Positions 17,026 through 26,652 of a stretch of DNA of 64,000 nt are shown here, piece after piece. The translations under genes were made by a program, and so were the position numbers. Numbering within the stretch: position 1 is the first letter of the stretch; every line of letters begins with the position of its first letter. The stretch is from assembly GCF_007475525.1 (NCBI RefSeq), contig NZ_CP037899.1, positions 620,001-684,000 of the forward strand, read 5' to 3'. Origin of the DNA: Methylacidiphilum kamchatkense Kam1 (lineage in GTDB: Bacteria; Verrucomicrobiota; Verrucomicrobiia; Methylacidiphilales; Methylacidiphilaceae). The notes under the pieces are model-generated. The model saw nothing but the letters and a program-made list of their open reading frames with translations. It was not told the origin of the DNA and did not search any database.

Positions 17026-17481
17026 ATTGGCAGCTTCTAACCATAAAACATCGCAAAGAGTTTGTTGCTTCAATCTCCTATTGGATATGTTTGTTTGTCA
17101 TTTTGATAGTTGCAATCTTGCAGTCTGAGCTTTCAGGCTCATAGCATTGCGATCCATACAATGGAATAAAGGCAGTCTTATCAATGGAACTACTAGTGCT
17201 TCTGAAACTTTAGACATCTTCTTGATGGATTGGTTATGCAATTATTGATGTAAACAACACTAGCTCTCTTGCCCTGTATTGGGAGAGATTGAGCCAAAGG
17301 AATGTGTTGTAAAACAGCGTGCTGCTATTGATCCTTATGTAGCATGATTAATCGATAGGAAACCAAAATAAAAAAAGATGGATGATACACACCATATGGA
17401 ATCAGCAATAGGGAAGATTCTGTAGAGGCTTTTTTTTTAATTTTAATAGCTTTGGTCCAATTTTTGCTTGAAGGAAAAAAG
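17026..17481. other. Intergenic region, no gene seen
   Basis: 456 bases separating the peptide/M50 locus from the amidoligase operon. No supported ORF, RNA or repeat is seen. GAAGGA at about 17470-17475 is the ribosome site of the next gene. Confidence 0.35.
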
Positions 17482-18999
17482 ATGGGAGCGCCAATTCCTC
17501 AGATTTCTCAAGCAAATGGAGAAAAGGATACGCGATTTGAATTTCTTTCTCAGAATTATAGAAAACTCCTTTTGGATGGCCCTGATGAATCTTTAGATCC
17601 AAAGGGTGAACCGAAAAAAGAATACAAAGCTCTGTGGGAGCTTATCCTTTCAAGGGTTGGAAGGGATAGATTACTCAGCGCACAGAATACAGCAAATGAT
17701 AGGTTACGGCAGCTTGGTGTTCACTTCGTACTAAAAAACGCCAAAGAGAAAACCGAAGAAAGAATTTTCCCTTTCGATATTCTTCCGAGACTTATCCTCA
17801 AAAGAGAATGGGACAAGATTCAAAGAGGACTTATTCAAAGAACAATGGCTTTGAATCTATTTATAGAAGATGTCTATGGAAAGCAACGGATTCTAAAAGA
17901 AAAGGGTATTGACCAAGCGTTGGTCTTAAGCTCTTCAGGTTTTCTTTCTCAAATGATTGGAGTGAAAGTGCCTAGGGGCATCTACGCAGCGATTTGTGGT
18001 TGTGATCTGCTCAAAGACGAAAATGGAAATTTTGTCGTACTCGAAGATAACCTTAGGATCCCAAGTGGGGCTGCCTATATGCTGAATTGCAGAAAAGTTT
18101 TAAAGGAGAGTTGTCCTTTTTTCTTCGAACTCAACAAACCTTTGCCTATACAATCCTATCCCACAGTTCTTTTAAAAACCCTTCTCGATCTTCATCCTTC
18201 TGAGGTTTCTCAAGAACCAGTGGTGGCGGTGCTGACTCCAGGCCCTTATAATTCTGCCTATTTTGAACATGCATTCCTTGCAAATCAGATGGGAATACCA
18301 CTTGTCGAACCCAAAGATCTTGTTGTTGAAAATGGAACTCTTTATTTCCAGTCTAAGACCCATAAAAAACGGATATCGATTCTTTATAGACGCATCGAAG
18401 AAAGCTTCATGGATCCTGTCGCATTTCGGCCGGATTCATTGATTGGAGTTAGAGGATTGTTTAGCTCTTTTATAGAAGGTCGACTTAGTTTGATCAATGC
18501 TCCCGGTTGTGGCATTGGAGATGATAAAGCCATCTATCCGTATGTTCCAAAAATGATCCGTTATTATCTGGATGAAGAACCCATCCTAAGGAACATTGAA
18601 ACCTATTCATGTGTAGATCCTAAGCAACAGGCTTTTGTAGTGAATAATCTAGAGGGGTTGGTTGTTAAGGAAGTGAATCAATCCGGTGGATTCGGGATGC
18701 TTATTGGACCCGTAAGTTCTTCTAAAACGCGAGAAGAATTTAAAAAAAGAATTCTAGCCCATCCCCGAAATTATATTGCACAGCCACTGATCCATTTCTC
18801 AAAACTACCTTGTATGAGCGGTTCGGGAATTGAACCACGAAGGGTTGACTTGCGTCCCTTTGTCTTAATGGGTAAGGAACCAAGGGTTGTTCCTGGAGGG
18901 TTAACACGAGTGTCTATAAGCTGGGATTCTTTTATAGTCAATTCGTCTCAAGGAGGGGGAAGCAAAGATACATGGATCATTGAGAATGAGGGAGGGTAA
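17482..18999 (+). CDS. Circularly permuted ATP-grasp amidoligase
   Basis: 505 residues of the circularly permuted type 2 ATP-grasp family (DUF404/DUF407). Conserved pieces are GIYAAICGCDLLKDENGNFVV, ILYRRIEESFMDPVAFR, LINAPGCGIGDDKAIYPYVP, the Gly-rich VVKEVNQSGGFGMLIGP and RRVDLRPFVLMGKEPRVVPG. All active-site segments look present. The family is predicted to form amide or peptide bonds with ATP. ATG 17482 has GAAGGA upstream; a longer TTG start at 17452 is less likely. It is followed by alpha-E, a second ATP-grasp and a transglutaminase, a widespread conserved operon whose product is unknown. Confidence 0.88.
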   Translation: MGAPIPQISQANGEKDTRFEFLSQNYRKLLLDGPDESLDPKGEPKKEYKALWELILSRVGRDRLLSAQNTANDRLRQLGVHFVLKNAKEKTEERIFPFDILPRLILKREWDKIQRGLIQRTMALNLFIEDVYGKQRILKEKGIDQALVLSSSGFLSQMIGVKVPRGIYAAICGCDLLKDENGNFVVLEDNLRIPSGAAYMLNCRKVLKESCPFFFELNKPLPIQSYPTVLLKTLLDLHPSEVSQEPVVAVLTPGPYNSAYFEHAFLANQMGIPLVEPKDLVVENGTLYFQSKTHKKRISILYRRIEESFMDPVAFRPDSLIGVRGLFSSFIEGRLSLINAPGCGIGDDKAIYPYVPKMIRYYLDEEPILRNIETYSCVDPKQQAFVVNNLEGLVVKEVNQSGGFGMLIGPVSSSKTREEFKKRILAHPRNYIAQPLIHFSKLPCMSGSGIEPRRVDLRPFVLMGKEPRVVPGGLTRVSISWDSFIVNSSQGGGSKDTWIIENEGG

Positions 19000-19004
19000 A
19001 GCTT

Positions 19005-19916
19005 ATGATAGATCATCGGGTAGAAAATATTTATTGGATGGCCAGATACATGGAAAGAGCCTTATTCAGTTTGAATATTGGCAAAAGCTATCTGGGATAT
19101 GGTTTGGAAGCAAGTCAAGAAAAATGGGGCTATTGTTGGCAAAGAATCAAAAAAGGAATGCGTATTTTCAGTGCTTCAGATCCTACCCATAGCTCCTTAC
19201 CCATGTCCCTGTTTTTTCTTTTGTTTGACTGCGAGAATCCCTTATCTGCTTTGTCTTCCTTGTTTTCAGCCAGAGAAAACGCGAAAATTTTGAGGGATAT
19301 TCTTCCTGTTGCGCTTTGGGAGCAACTAAACGAGGCCTATTTTCTTCTTTCTTCGACAACAGTCACTTCGAGTCTGCAACCTTCTCATTATCCATTGATT
19401 ACAACGACTATTGAAAAAATGCTCTTGTTTGATCAGCTGGAAAGCTACCTTTTCGAAGAAGATGAACTCTGGGCATGGCTAAAAGTAGGTGAATACATTG
19501 AAAAAATTGGAAATTTTGCAGCCTTTCTTTTCGCCTACGATCCGACGGAAAACAAAGACAATCCTTCTTTTGAGGAGTGGGAAGCTTTTCTTAATTCGCT
19601 CTTTCTTTTGGACCTGTTTAGAAAAAAAGTAGGATTGGCTTCGCTAAGCTTTGATCAGATCGCTTCTTTTATCTTAATTGCAAACAGGTATCCCTACTCG
19701 ATTCTATCGCAATTGGAAAAACTCATTGGCTGTTTTGGAATAGTCTCTCAAGTGTGGACAATAGATATTGCTCAGTCAACAGCCAAAGAACTTTTGGACA
19801 ATGTCGTTGATTCTTGCCAGAAAGAAGTTTCATCAGAAAACAAAAAAAAATTGTTTCTAGAAATTCAAATCGCATGCAATTCGATCCACCAGCACCTTTT
19901 GTCAGCTATTGGTTAA
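19005..19916 (+). CDS. Alpha-E domain protein
   Basis: 303 residues, helical, beginning VENIYWMARYMERALFSLN, the signature of the alpha-E (DUF403) family. These proteins always accompany circularly permuted ATP-grasp enzymes and are predicted to act with them in peptide or amide synthesis. It begins five bases after the ATP-grasp stop with GGGAGGG as ribosome site, so the two are in one operon. Confidence 0.85.
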   Translation: MIDHRVENIYWMARYMERALFSLNIGKSYLGYGLEASQEKWGYCWQRIKKGMRIFSASDPTHSSLPMSLFFLLFDCENPLSALSSLFSARENAKILRDILPVALWEQLNEAYFLLSSTTVTSSLQPSHYPLITTTIEKMLLFDQLESYLFEEDELWAWLKVGEYIEKIGNFAAFLFAYDPTENKDNPSFEEWEAFLNSLFLLDLFRKKVGLASLSFDQIASFILIANRYPYSILSQLEKLIGCFGIVSQVWTIDIAQSTAKELLDNVVDSCQKEVSSENKKKLFLEIQIACNSIHQHLLSAIG

Positions 19917-19995
19917 AACTGTTGCACAATTTTTTTTTATTTTTCTTTTTAAATATTTCAATGTAACTGATTAACACTAATAAAAATATTAAACT

Positions 19996-22404
19996 GTGAT
20001 CATTTGGAAAAATATTTTAAAGAACGCCGCTTTCCTTGATGAGGAGAACTTAGAAAAATCCCAGCAATCTCTATCTCTTTATTTTAAACTGAACGGAGTC
20101 TGTCCTTCTTTCTATGAAGAGAACCTAGATTATTATATTGATCCATGGCCTCTGGTTCTTTCTGTGGATGATTGGATGGAGATTCGAGTAGGGGTGGAAC
20201 AGAGGATGTTGGCTTGGCGAAGGTTTTTAAAAGACCTCTACTTTGAAAAATCGATTTTTAAAGATAAAGTCATTCCTTTTGAACCATTTCTTTCTTCCGA
20301 CCAATATAGGCGTGAATGCGTGGGGTTAGAACCTCCTGGTGGAGAATATCTCTACATTTATTCTTGTGAAGTAGCGAAAGAAGAAAAGGGGAAATGGATT
20401 GTATTGAGAGACGAACTGGAACAGCCGCGCAACCTCATGCTTTCAGAAGAAATTAGGAAAGGACTCAAAGAGGCTTTGCCACAGCTATTTGAAGGTTTGG
20501 AAATTATGCCTTTAACTGGTTTTCCAGAAAGGATGCTCGAGGCTTTTAGTCAGAATCTATCTGATGATAAAAATTGTCAGATCGCCGTTGTTGCAGCAAC
20601 GGCTGAGGATTGGGAAGCAGCGATATTGGCTAGAAGGATGGGCATTCCTATGTTTTTACCCTCTGATCTTGTTGTTTTGCAAGGAAAGCTTTATGCGAAA
20701 ACGCTAAGTGGACTGGAACCGATTAACATTCTTTTTCGAAGACTGCCTGATAGTTTGCTTGATCCAATTGCAACCCGTTGTGGAGCCCAAGAAGGGATAG
20801 CTGGGCTTTTCTGGTGTCTGCGTAAAGCAACTCTTAGACTCATCAATGCAGCTGGTTGCGGGATTACTACCGATCCACTCCTTCAATCTTACACTTCGAA
20901 AATGATCCGATATTATTTAGGAGAAAAGCCGCTGCTCAACTCTTTGCCTACTTATCCAGCTTATGATCCTGATGTCTTTTCGCTATTTCTGGACAGCTTC
21001 CAGAATTATTTCCTAAAAGACCGGAATGGACATAGTGTAGTTTTAGAAAAGCTACTTGGAAAGGATGAAAAGACAATTTCTAGATTAGATTGTAGATCCT
21101 TGGTCATTCAAAAAAAGCCTCAGTTAAAAAAATTCCCTTCTTTTTATCGTACTACCCTTTCACATAAACCGACTGCTTTGGTCCTTTTTGGAGTTGTTAA
21201 AAATGGACAGCCTGAATTGCTGCCTATTATGTTTGGGAAAGTTATTTCAGATGTTACATTTCAGGAAAATAATCAGTCGCATCTCTATAAAGACGTCTGG
21301 CTTTTGCAAGAAAATAACTCTTGGTCTTTTTCAAATGTAAATGCATGTGTCAGTGTTTCTATGAGAAGTCGCATTGCTCCTTTAAGCCGAGTTGCTGAAT
21401 CGATGTACTGGATGGGACGATATCTGACTAGGAGTATGCAACTCAATCACATGCTACTAACAGTTCGATCCTATGGAGATGAGGCAATGAAAGGAGAGCG
21501 TGGAGAAGCTTTTCAGAATCTTTTATCAGAAGTCCTCGGCTATTTTGTAATTCCTTCACATTCTTTTCATTCAGCAGGACCAATAGATTTTTCGATGCTT
21601 TTTTCTTCTTTTTTCGCTGGAACAGATTGGTACGATTCAGTGGTCAGCTGTATATCGAGATGTTATGATAATGGAAGAAAAATTCGCGACTCCCTTCCTC
21701 CTGAAGTATGGCTTGCCCTCAGCTCACTCTTTTTTAGTCTTCAAACTCAACCTCATGTAAGATCTTCTATTAATTATGATCAAAGATTAAACGAATTTTC
21801 TATAGCCTCAGACAGGCTCCTTGCTATCATTAATGAACATCTTCTACGCAACGAGCTTTGGAAGTTTTTTCAGATTGGAACATTTTACGAAAAAGGGAAG
21901 TTTAGTCTTCACTTAATTAAACTTTGTACAAAGATCACAGAAAAAAAAGAGGCTTTGTTCCGAGGATTTTTCCTTCAGATTGCCTTGGAATGGATACTGA
22001 AGCTTACATCGGCCTTGTATGCTTACAGAAGTCTTTATCATTATCCCTTTTCTCCAAAGAATCTCATCGAACTTCTTCTCTTCGATAGGCAGTTCCCTCG
22101 TTCAATCTATTTTTGTTTGAGCCAGATCGAAGCGATGCTGCAATTTACTGAAAGGATTCGAAACATGTCACAAAAACCCCTTTCATTTGTTCGGTATATG
22201 GAGGCAAAATTGAAACGATGGGCGGACGAAATTGATTCAAACAAAGAGAAAGACAAAGACAACATTACCCAATTTACACAGTGGATTGAAGAGATAGAAA
22301 AGGAATTTTATGAATTTCATTCTCTCCTTTCTGATGAGTATTTGACCCATCAATCGACCTTTGAAAATGTGGTCATGGAGGAAGGAAAATTTGCAACTGA
22401 TTGA
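19996..22404 (+). CDS. ATP-grasp/alpha-E fusion protein with degenerate ATP-grasp part
   Basis: 802 residues from a GTG start. Residues 1-460 align by eye with circularly permuted ATP-grasp proteins (LEPPGGEYLYIYSCEVAKEE, NILFRRLPDSLLDPIATR, LINAAGCGITTDPLLQSYTS), and 470-800 form an alpha-E domain (PLSRVAESMYWMGRYLTRS). The later ATP-grasp segments are eroded: no Gly-rich SGGxG loop, and LVLFGVV stands where the partner gene has VDLRPFV. It may be a non-catalytic or altered partner of the first ligase. The gap to the preceding gene is 79 bases; the next gene starts nine bases on. Confidence 0.83.
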   Translation: MIIWKNILKNAAFLDEENLEKSQQSLSLYFKLNGVCPSFYEENLDYYIDPWPLVLSVDDWMEIRVGVEQRMLAWRRFLKDLYFEKSIFKDKVIPFEPFLSSDQYRRECVGLEPPGGEYLYIYSCEVAKEEKGKWIVLRDELEQPRNLMLSEEIRKGLKEALPQLFEGLEIMPLTGFPERMLEAFSQNLSDDKNCQIAVVAATAEDWEAAILARRMGIPMFLPSDLVVLQGKLYAKTLSGLEPINILFRRLPDSLLDPIATRCGAQEGIAGLFWCLRKATLRLINAAGCGITTDPLLQSYTSKMIRYYLGEKPLLNSLPTYPAYDPDVFSLFLDSFQNYFLKDRNGHSVVLEKLLGKDEKTISRLDCRSLVIQKKPQLKKFPSFYRTTLSHKPTALVLFGVVKNGQPELLPIMFGKVISDVTFQENNQSHLYKDVWLLQENNSWSFSNVNACVSVSMRSRIAPLSRVAESMYWMGRYLTRSMQLNHMLLTVRSYGDEAMKGERGEAFQNLLSEVLGYFVIPSHSFHSAGPIDFSMLFSSFFAGTDWYDSVVSCISRCYDNGRKIRDSLPPEVWLALSSLFFSLQTQPHVRSSINYDQRLNEFSIASDRLLAIINEHLLRNELWKFFQIGTFYEKGKFSLHLIKLCTKITEKKEALFRGFFLQIALEWILKLTSALYAYRSLYHYPFSPKNLIELLLFDRQFPRSIYFCLSQIEAMLQFTERIRNMSQKPLSFVRYMEAKLKRWADEIDSNKEKDKDNITQFTQWIEEIEKEFYEFHSLLSDEYLTHQSTFENVVMEEGKFATD

Positions 22405-22413
22405 TCATCCTCA

Positions 22414-23271
22414 ATGAAATTTTCTATATCCCATACGACTGAATATGTGTACACGGCAGCTGCATTGGAATCATTTTCTGAGTTAAGATGCCATCCACAG
22501 AATTGCATACGACAGACAGTTTTAAGCCACGAAATGATCCTTGCGCCTGCAGTGCCTATTTATTTTTATACCGATTATTTTGGTAATAAGACCTCATTTT
22601 TTAGTATTCCTTTTAAACATAATCGATTAATCGTTGAGACTAAAAGTATCGTTCTTACGCATCCGTATCCGGATCCCCTTGGAGGCATAAGCCTTAGCGT
22701 TAGTGAAGCATTGATTGTTTATGGCTTTGAAAGGTTTGAGCTGTTTGATTTTCTACTTCCATCAAAATATATTCCTTTGCTTCCAGAAACCAAAGAAATC
22801 AGCTTAAAGATCTTTCAAAAAGAAAAGCCATTGATTGAGGCATTGCTCGAACTGAACCAATTCATACATAACTTTCTTTCTTATGCACCTGGAACAACTG
22901 ATATTTCTACCTCTGTATCCGAACTGTTGAAACTGAGAAAAGGAGTGTGTCAGGACTATAGCCATTTGATGATTGCTATCCTTCGCTCTGCGGGTATTCC
23001 AGCTCGATATGTTAGTGGATATATTGAGCCAATCAAAGAAGAGTCTTCTGTAAAACAACCAATCGGCGCGGCAACGCATGCTTGGGTCGAAGTCTATCTA
23101 CCTAACAAGAAATGGGTTGGATTCGATCCCACAAACAATACGGTGGAAGGAGAATATCATATTCAAATAGCTGTTGGAAGAGACTATGATGATGTGGCTC
23201 CGCTACGTGGGATCTTCAAAGGGTATCATGGGCAGGAGTTGAAGGTCGCTGTTCAGGTAGAAAGGGTGTGA
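22414..23271 (+). CDS. Transglutaminase-like cysteine protease/amidase
   Basis: 285 residues with the bacterial transglutaminase N-terminal region (MKFSISHTTEYVYTAAALES) and the catalytic core: Cys in KGVCQDYSH (about 178), His in THAWVEVYLP (about 221) and Asp in WVGFDPTNN (about 237). It lies nine bases after the ATP-grasp/alpha-E gene. In these operons the enzyme is thought to cleave or transfer the peptide or isopeptide bonds made by the ligases. No signal peptide, so it acts in the cytoplasm. Confidence 0.87.
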   Translation: MKFSISHTTEYVYTAAALESFSELRCHPQNCIRQTVLSHEMILAPAVPIYFYTDYFGNKTSFFSIPFKHNRLIVETKSIVLTHPYPDPLGGISLSVSEALIVYGFERFELFDFLLPSKYIPLLPETKEISLKIFQKEKPLIEALLELNQFIHNFLSYAPGTTDISTSVSELLKLRKGVCQDYSHLMIAILRSAGIPARYVSGYIEPIKEESSVKQPIGAATHAWVEVYLPNKKWVGFDPTNNTVEGEYHIQIAVGRDYDDVAPLRGIFKGYHGQELKVAVQVERV

Positions 23272-23424
23272 GAGTAATGTGGAACAATCATTACAGCAGA
23301 ATTTGTTGTATTCATTTTATGGCAGGAAAAAAAACGAAAAATTGACTGCAAATCGCTTTAATTATTAGAAAATTCCTTGCATTATAGCTAAGACAATGAA
23401 TTTTTTTTTCTTTTAATTCTATGG

Positions 23425-24078
23425 ATGCTTTTTAGTCGGTTTGAATCATCGATTGTTGCTTCTACCTCTTCTGATCATGCCCAGCCTGCAGATACCTTTC
23501 CCAATGCTTCTTTAGAACCAGAAGATCTGATCGAATTTCCAAAATTATCAAAACCTATTCAACTACTCATTACAAAAGCTTTGGCATTGACCCACCAAAA
23601 CTTGACATACCTTTATGGGTCAGCCGATCCAAAGGAAGGAGGAATGGATTGTTCTGGATTTATTTATTATCTTCTTACCCAAATAGGATTGAAGGATGTT
23701 CCGCGAAGTGCTTCTCAAATCTATTCTTGGGTAAGAAAAGAAGGATTATTCAAAGTAGTGTTGAGTAACAACCAAGAAAGTTTTGAATTATCTGAACTGG
23801 AGCCAGGCGATCTTCTTTTCTGGATAGGAACTTATCCGACAACCAATGATCCACCCATTACTCACGTCATGATTTATCTTGGTCACGAAAAACAAACAGG
23901 AGAACGGGTAATGGTTGGTTCAAGTGATGGACGAACCTATCATGGGAAAAGAAGATGGGGGGTTAGTGTTTTTGATCTTTTTATGAAATTTGCAAATCCT
24001 CATTATCATCTGAATAGTTCCACAAAGTTTATTGGCTACGGAAAAATTCCTGGGATAGAAAAATTGGAAGAAAACTAG
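23425..24078 (+). CDS. NlpC/P60 family cell-wall hydrolase, signal peptide out of frame
   Basis: 217 residues with an NlpC/P60 domain: catalytic Cys in GGMDCSGFIYYLL (about 76), His in ITHVMIYLG (about 147) and HLNSSTKFIGYGKI at the end. Such enzymes cut peptidoglycan stem peptides outside the membrane and need a signal peptide, but the ATG at 23425 gives none. Upstream, ATG 23396 followed by a T9 run would encode MNFFFLLILWMLFS, a good signal, if the run had ten T. This points to a phase-variable tract, a mutation or a base-count error. Confidence 0.8.
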   Translation: MLFSRFESSIVASTSSDHAQPADTFPNASLEPEDLIEFPKLSKPIQLLITKALALTHQNLTYLYGSADPKEGGMDCSGFIYYLLTQIGLKDVPRSASQIYSWVRKEGLFKVVLSNNQESFELSELEPGDLLFWIGTYPTTNDPPITHVMIYLGHEKQTGERVMVGSSDGRTYHGKRRWGVSVFDLFMKFANPHYHLNSSTKFIGYGKIPGIEKLEEN

Positions 24079-24890
24079 CATTTATAAAAAAAGGTGAAAG
24101 ATGGTTATGCAAACTATAAAAAGCCATAGAAAGAGAAAAAATTATCTCATGAGGGTATTATGAAACACAACATTGAATTATGACTATAAAACATTGCGAA
24201 TTGTCCTATCGTTTTTGTGATCGTGGAAATCCAGAAGTATCTTTTATATATCAAAGCTAACTTATAAGGAAGAGAAGAATGTTTAAAGAAAGAAAAGTTG
24301 ATGGAAAGAATTAGAGAATCTTAAATGCGAATCATAACTGCCATAAAGTACCACAATATAAACCTTCCAGTTCTCTAGAAATAACCGATTATCATTTTTT
24401 GTTTGCAAAGTCATGGAGTATAATTAACCAATATTCATGCCATAAAAGAAGCCATGACTTTCCCCCAATTTTATAAGAGGTATTCTAATTCTAGATAGAT
24501 GTAAGTAAATGCTAGTGAAAATCTTGCTAATGTTGCCGAAAATCCAATTTAAGAAAAGAACTTCTGAAAATAGAAGTATACGAATAAGAACAATAGAGTC
24601 CCTCATTATCTGTGAAATGTAAACGTATAATCAATTCGATTAAATAATATTATTTATTGTTAAGAATATTGCAATAATAGTAAAAACAAAACTAAAAACC
24701 AAAATCATAAATGCTTTCTGTTCTAAAGAGGAGAAAGCACCTTAATAAAAAAAATAAAAAATAAGATAATTATTATTTCAGAACGTCTAATGTTCAGATC
24801 GTAGAAGATGTGTAAAGTATATTTTAACTTATGTTACGCTTGTTTCTTTACCAAAAGATAAATAATGCATATAAGTATTAGAAATGTAAC
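24079..24890. other. AT-rich intergenic region, no gene seen
   Basis: 812 bases of very AT-rich sequence. A 60-codon minus-strand frame at 24424-24606 has no ribosome site or recognisable sequence and is taken as chance. No tRNA or clear hairpin is seen. Confidence 0.4.
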
Positions 24891-25664
24891 TTACGGATCC
24901 AATAATCTTGTCTGAATTGCTTTTGCAGCAGCCTGGCATCGGTTCGTAACATCAAGTTTTAGAAATATATTTTTTAAATGATATTTTACTGTTGATTCAC
25001 TAATGTTTAAGATACAGGAAATTTCCCAATTAGTCTTTCCTTCTTTAATCCATTTTAATATCTCTTTTTCTCGATGGGTTAACGTGTCTAAAAAGGTACT
25101 CTCTAATCTTTGAATACTTTTTGGCAAACAGCATTTAAGAAAAGACATATGGAGATGATGCATAAGGACTCCTAAGACTATTTCGTGGCGACGATGCCTT
25201 TCAATATCCTTATCACAGAAAGAGAATAGAGTAGTTATGCTATTTGCACGTTCAACAACTCCAAAACTCAAGCCTGTTAGAAGCCCTATATCAGAGGCGT
25301 CTTTGATGTATTCTTTTCTTAACTTGTCGTGATAGTTTTTAAAAATGACAGTTCTTCTGACTATTCTTCCTTCGTTTTGAAGTGCTGTCTTCACCACGGG
25401 ATCTATCTTCTGATATTGTAACTTTAGATAAAAGGCAATGAGATCATTTGGAAAGCTATGATTAAATATTTTAAGGATTTTTTCTATTTTTAAATCAGCA
25501 TTGGTTTTTACTATACCGCAAGCAATCAGCCTAGAAGGTAGAATATTCTGAACTTTCCCAAAGAGATTCCTTAGCTCTTTTTCTTTTTTGATAAATATAG
25601 AAGAATTAATGATATCTAAAGTATCCATAAGGTCTTTTTTACTAAGAAAAGAAAAACTTTCCAT
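24891..25664 (-). CDS. LuxR-type transcriptional regulator with autoinducer-binding-like domain
   Basis: 257 residues. The N-terminal part contains YQKIDPVVKTAL, the Asp-Pro pair used by LuxR proteins to hold acyl-homoserine lactones, although the usual Trp nearby is Phe. The C-terminal LTHREKEILKWIKEGKTNWE and ISESTVKYHLKNIFLKLDV form a LuxR helix-turn-helix. No luxI-type synthase is in the window, so this looks like a LuxR solo. It stands alone in an AT-rich region; ligand and targets are unknown. Confidence 0.82.
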   Translation of the reverse strand: MESFSFLSKKDLMDTLDIINSSIFIKKEKELRNLFGKVQNILPSRLIACGIVKTNADLKIEKILKIFNHSFPNDLIAFYLKLQYQKIDPVVKTALQNEGRIVRRTVIFKNYHDKLRKEYIKDASDIGLLTGLSFGVVERANSITTLFSFCDKDIERHRRHEIVLGVLMHHLHMSFLKCCLPKSIQRLESTFLDTLTHREKEILKWIKEGKTNWEISCILNISESTVKYHLKNIFLKLDVTNRCQAAAKAIQTRLLDP

Positions 25665-25770
25665 TATTTAAAAGATGAATAAAATAAGAACATTAAGAAT
25701 AATTAAGTTATTTTCCCTAATCAAGTGAATAGTTGCATAAAAAAAATTATGTTATTAAATACTAACGCTT

Positions 25771-25977
25771 ATGAAAAAAAATGATCAACTTATTACTACA
25801 GAATTAATTAATTTATTTAACAAACTCATCGATTATAACAAAAACGAAAGGATATGGACAGCAATGGAATCTTTGGCAAAAATGCTTGACCAGATTGAAT
25901 TGAGGATAGCTGAAATAGAAAAGATCGTTGGCATTTCCAAGACAAATTCTAATGAATCGAAGGAAGAGAATCTATAA
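25771..25977 (+). CDS. Small coiled-coil hypothetical protein
   Basis: 68 residues, charged and helical, with a heptad-like stretch MLDQIELRIAEIEKIVG. I recognise no family. It is divergent from the LuxR gene (107 bases apart) and its last six bases overlap the end of the convergent response regulator. No clear ribosome site, so it may not be translated. Confidence 0.4.
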   Translation: MKKNDQLITTELINLFNKLIDYNKNERIWTAMESLAKMLDQIELRIAEIEKIVGISKTNSNESKEENL

Positions 25978-26652
25978 AATATCCCGGATTATCCACCCTT
26001 TACCTCGAACAGTGGTAATGAAATTTTTTAAGGTATTTTTTTCAAGTTTTTTTCTTAACCCACACATATGTACCTGAATCACATTTTGGATCGAGCTAAT
26101 CTTAGAGGAATTACCCCATATTTGTTCACAAATTTCTTCGGTAGATACAATATTATTTCTTTTTGATAACAATAGGGCCAGCAAAGAAAATTCTTTTGGA
26201 GTCAGTTTTATTTCTCTGGTTCCTTTCCAGACTTTAGAATTTTTTAAATCAACGGTGAGGTTCCCAGTTTTCAAGATATGTTTTTCTGGTTTTCTTTTTT
26301 TAATGAGTATTTGTAGATGTTCGGCAAGCTCTTCCGGGCTAAAATCTTTTGGAATAAAAACTTCAATGCCTTTTCTTAAAGCAATGATTCTTTTTTGCGC
26401 ATTTAAATCAATGTCAATTAATAGAATGGGTAGTAGAATGCCTTCGCTCCTTAATTTCTCAACAATTTCTAGATAAGGAAAGTTGGTGGGAGTCTTGGGA
26501 TCAATAATGGCAGCATCATAAGTTTTAAAAATGAGCTGGATAAAAAATTCGCTTAAATGGTTTACGGTAATTAGTTGGCTATTTAGAAGCTTTGTAGCTT
26601 CTTCAACAGATCGAATGTAAGCTTCGTTTGATGTTGCAAGGATAAAGATCAT
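25972..26652 (-). CDS. Orphan OmpR-family response regulator with degenerate receiver
   Basis: 226 residues. The C-terminal winged helix is typical: LTPKEFSLLALLLSKRNNIV, QNVIQVHMCGLRKKL and TVRGKGW. The receiver keeps a candidate Asp (D51 in AAIIDP) and Lys (VFIPKDF) but lacks the N-terminal acidic pair (MIFILATSNE) and the Ser/Thr switch. It may work without phosphorylation. No histidine kinase is adjacent. Confidence 0.8.
   Translation of the reverse strand: MIFILATSNEAYIRSVEEATKLLNSQLITVNHLSEFFIQLIFKTYDAAIIDPKTPTNFPYLEIVEKLRSEGILLPILLIDIDLNAQKRIIALRKGIEVFIPKDFSPEELAEHLQILIKKRKPEKHILKTGNLTVDLKNSKVWKGTREIKLTPKEFSLLALLLSKRNNIVSTEEICEQIWGNSSKISSIQNVIQVHMCGLRKKLEKNTLKNFITTVRGKGWIIRDIL

Noticed and set aside
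24424-24606. 60-codon minus-strand ORF.
   Set aside because: No ribosome site, no recognisable sequence, in a gene-poor AT-rich region.
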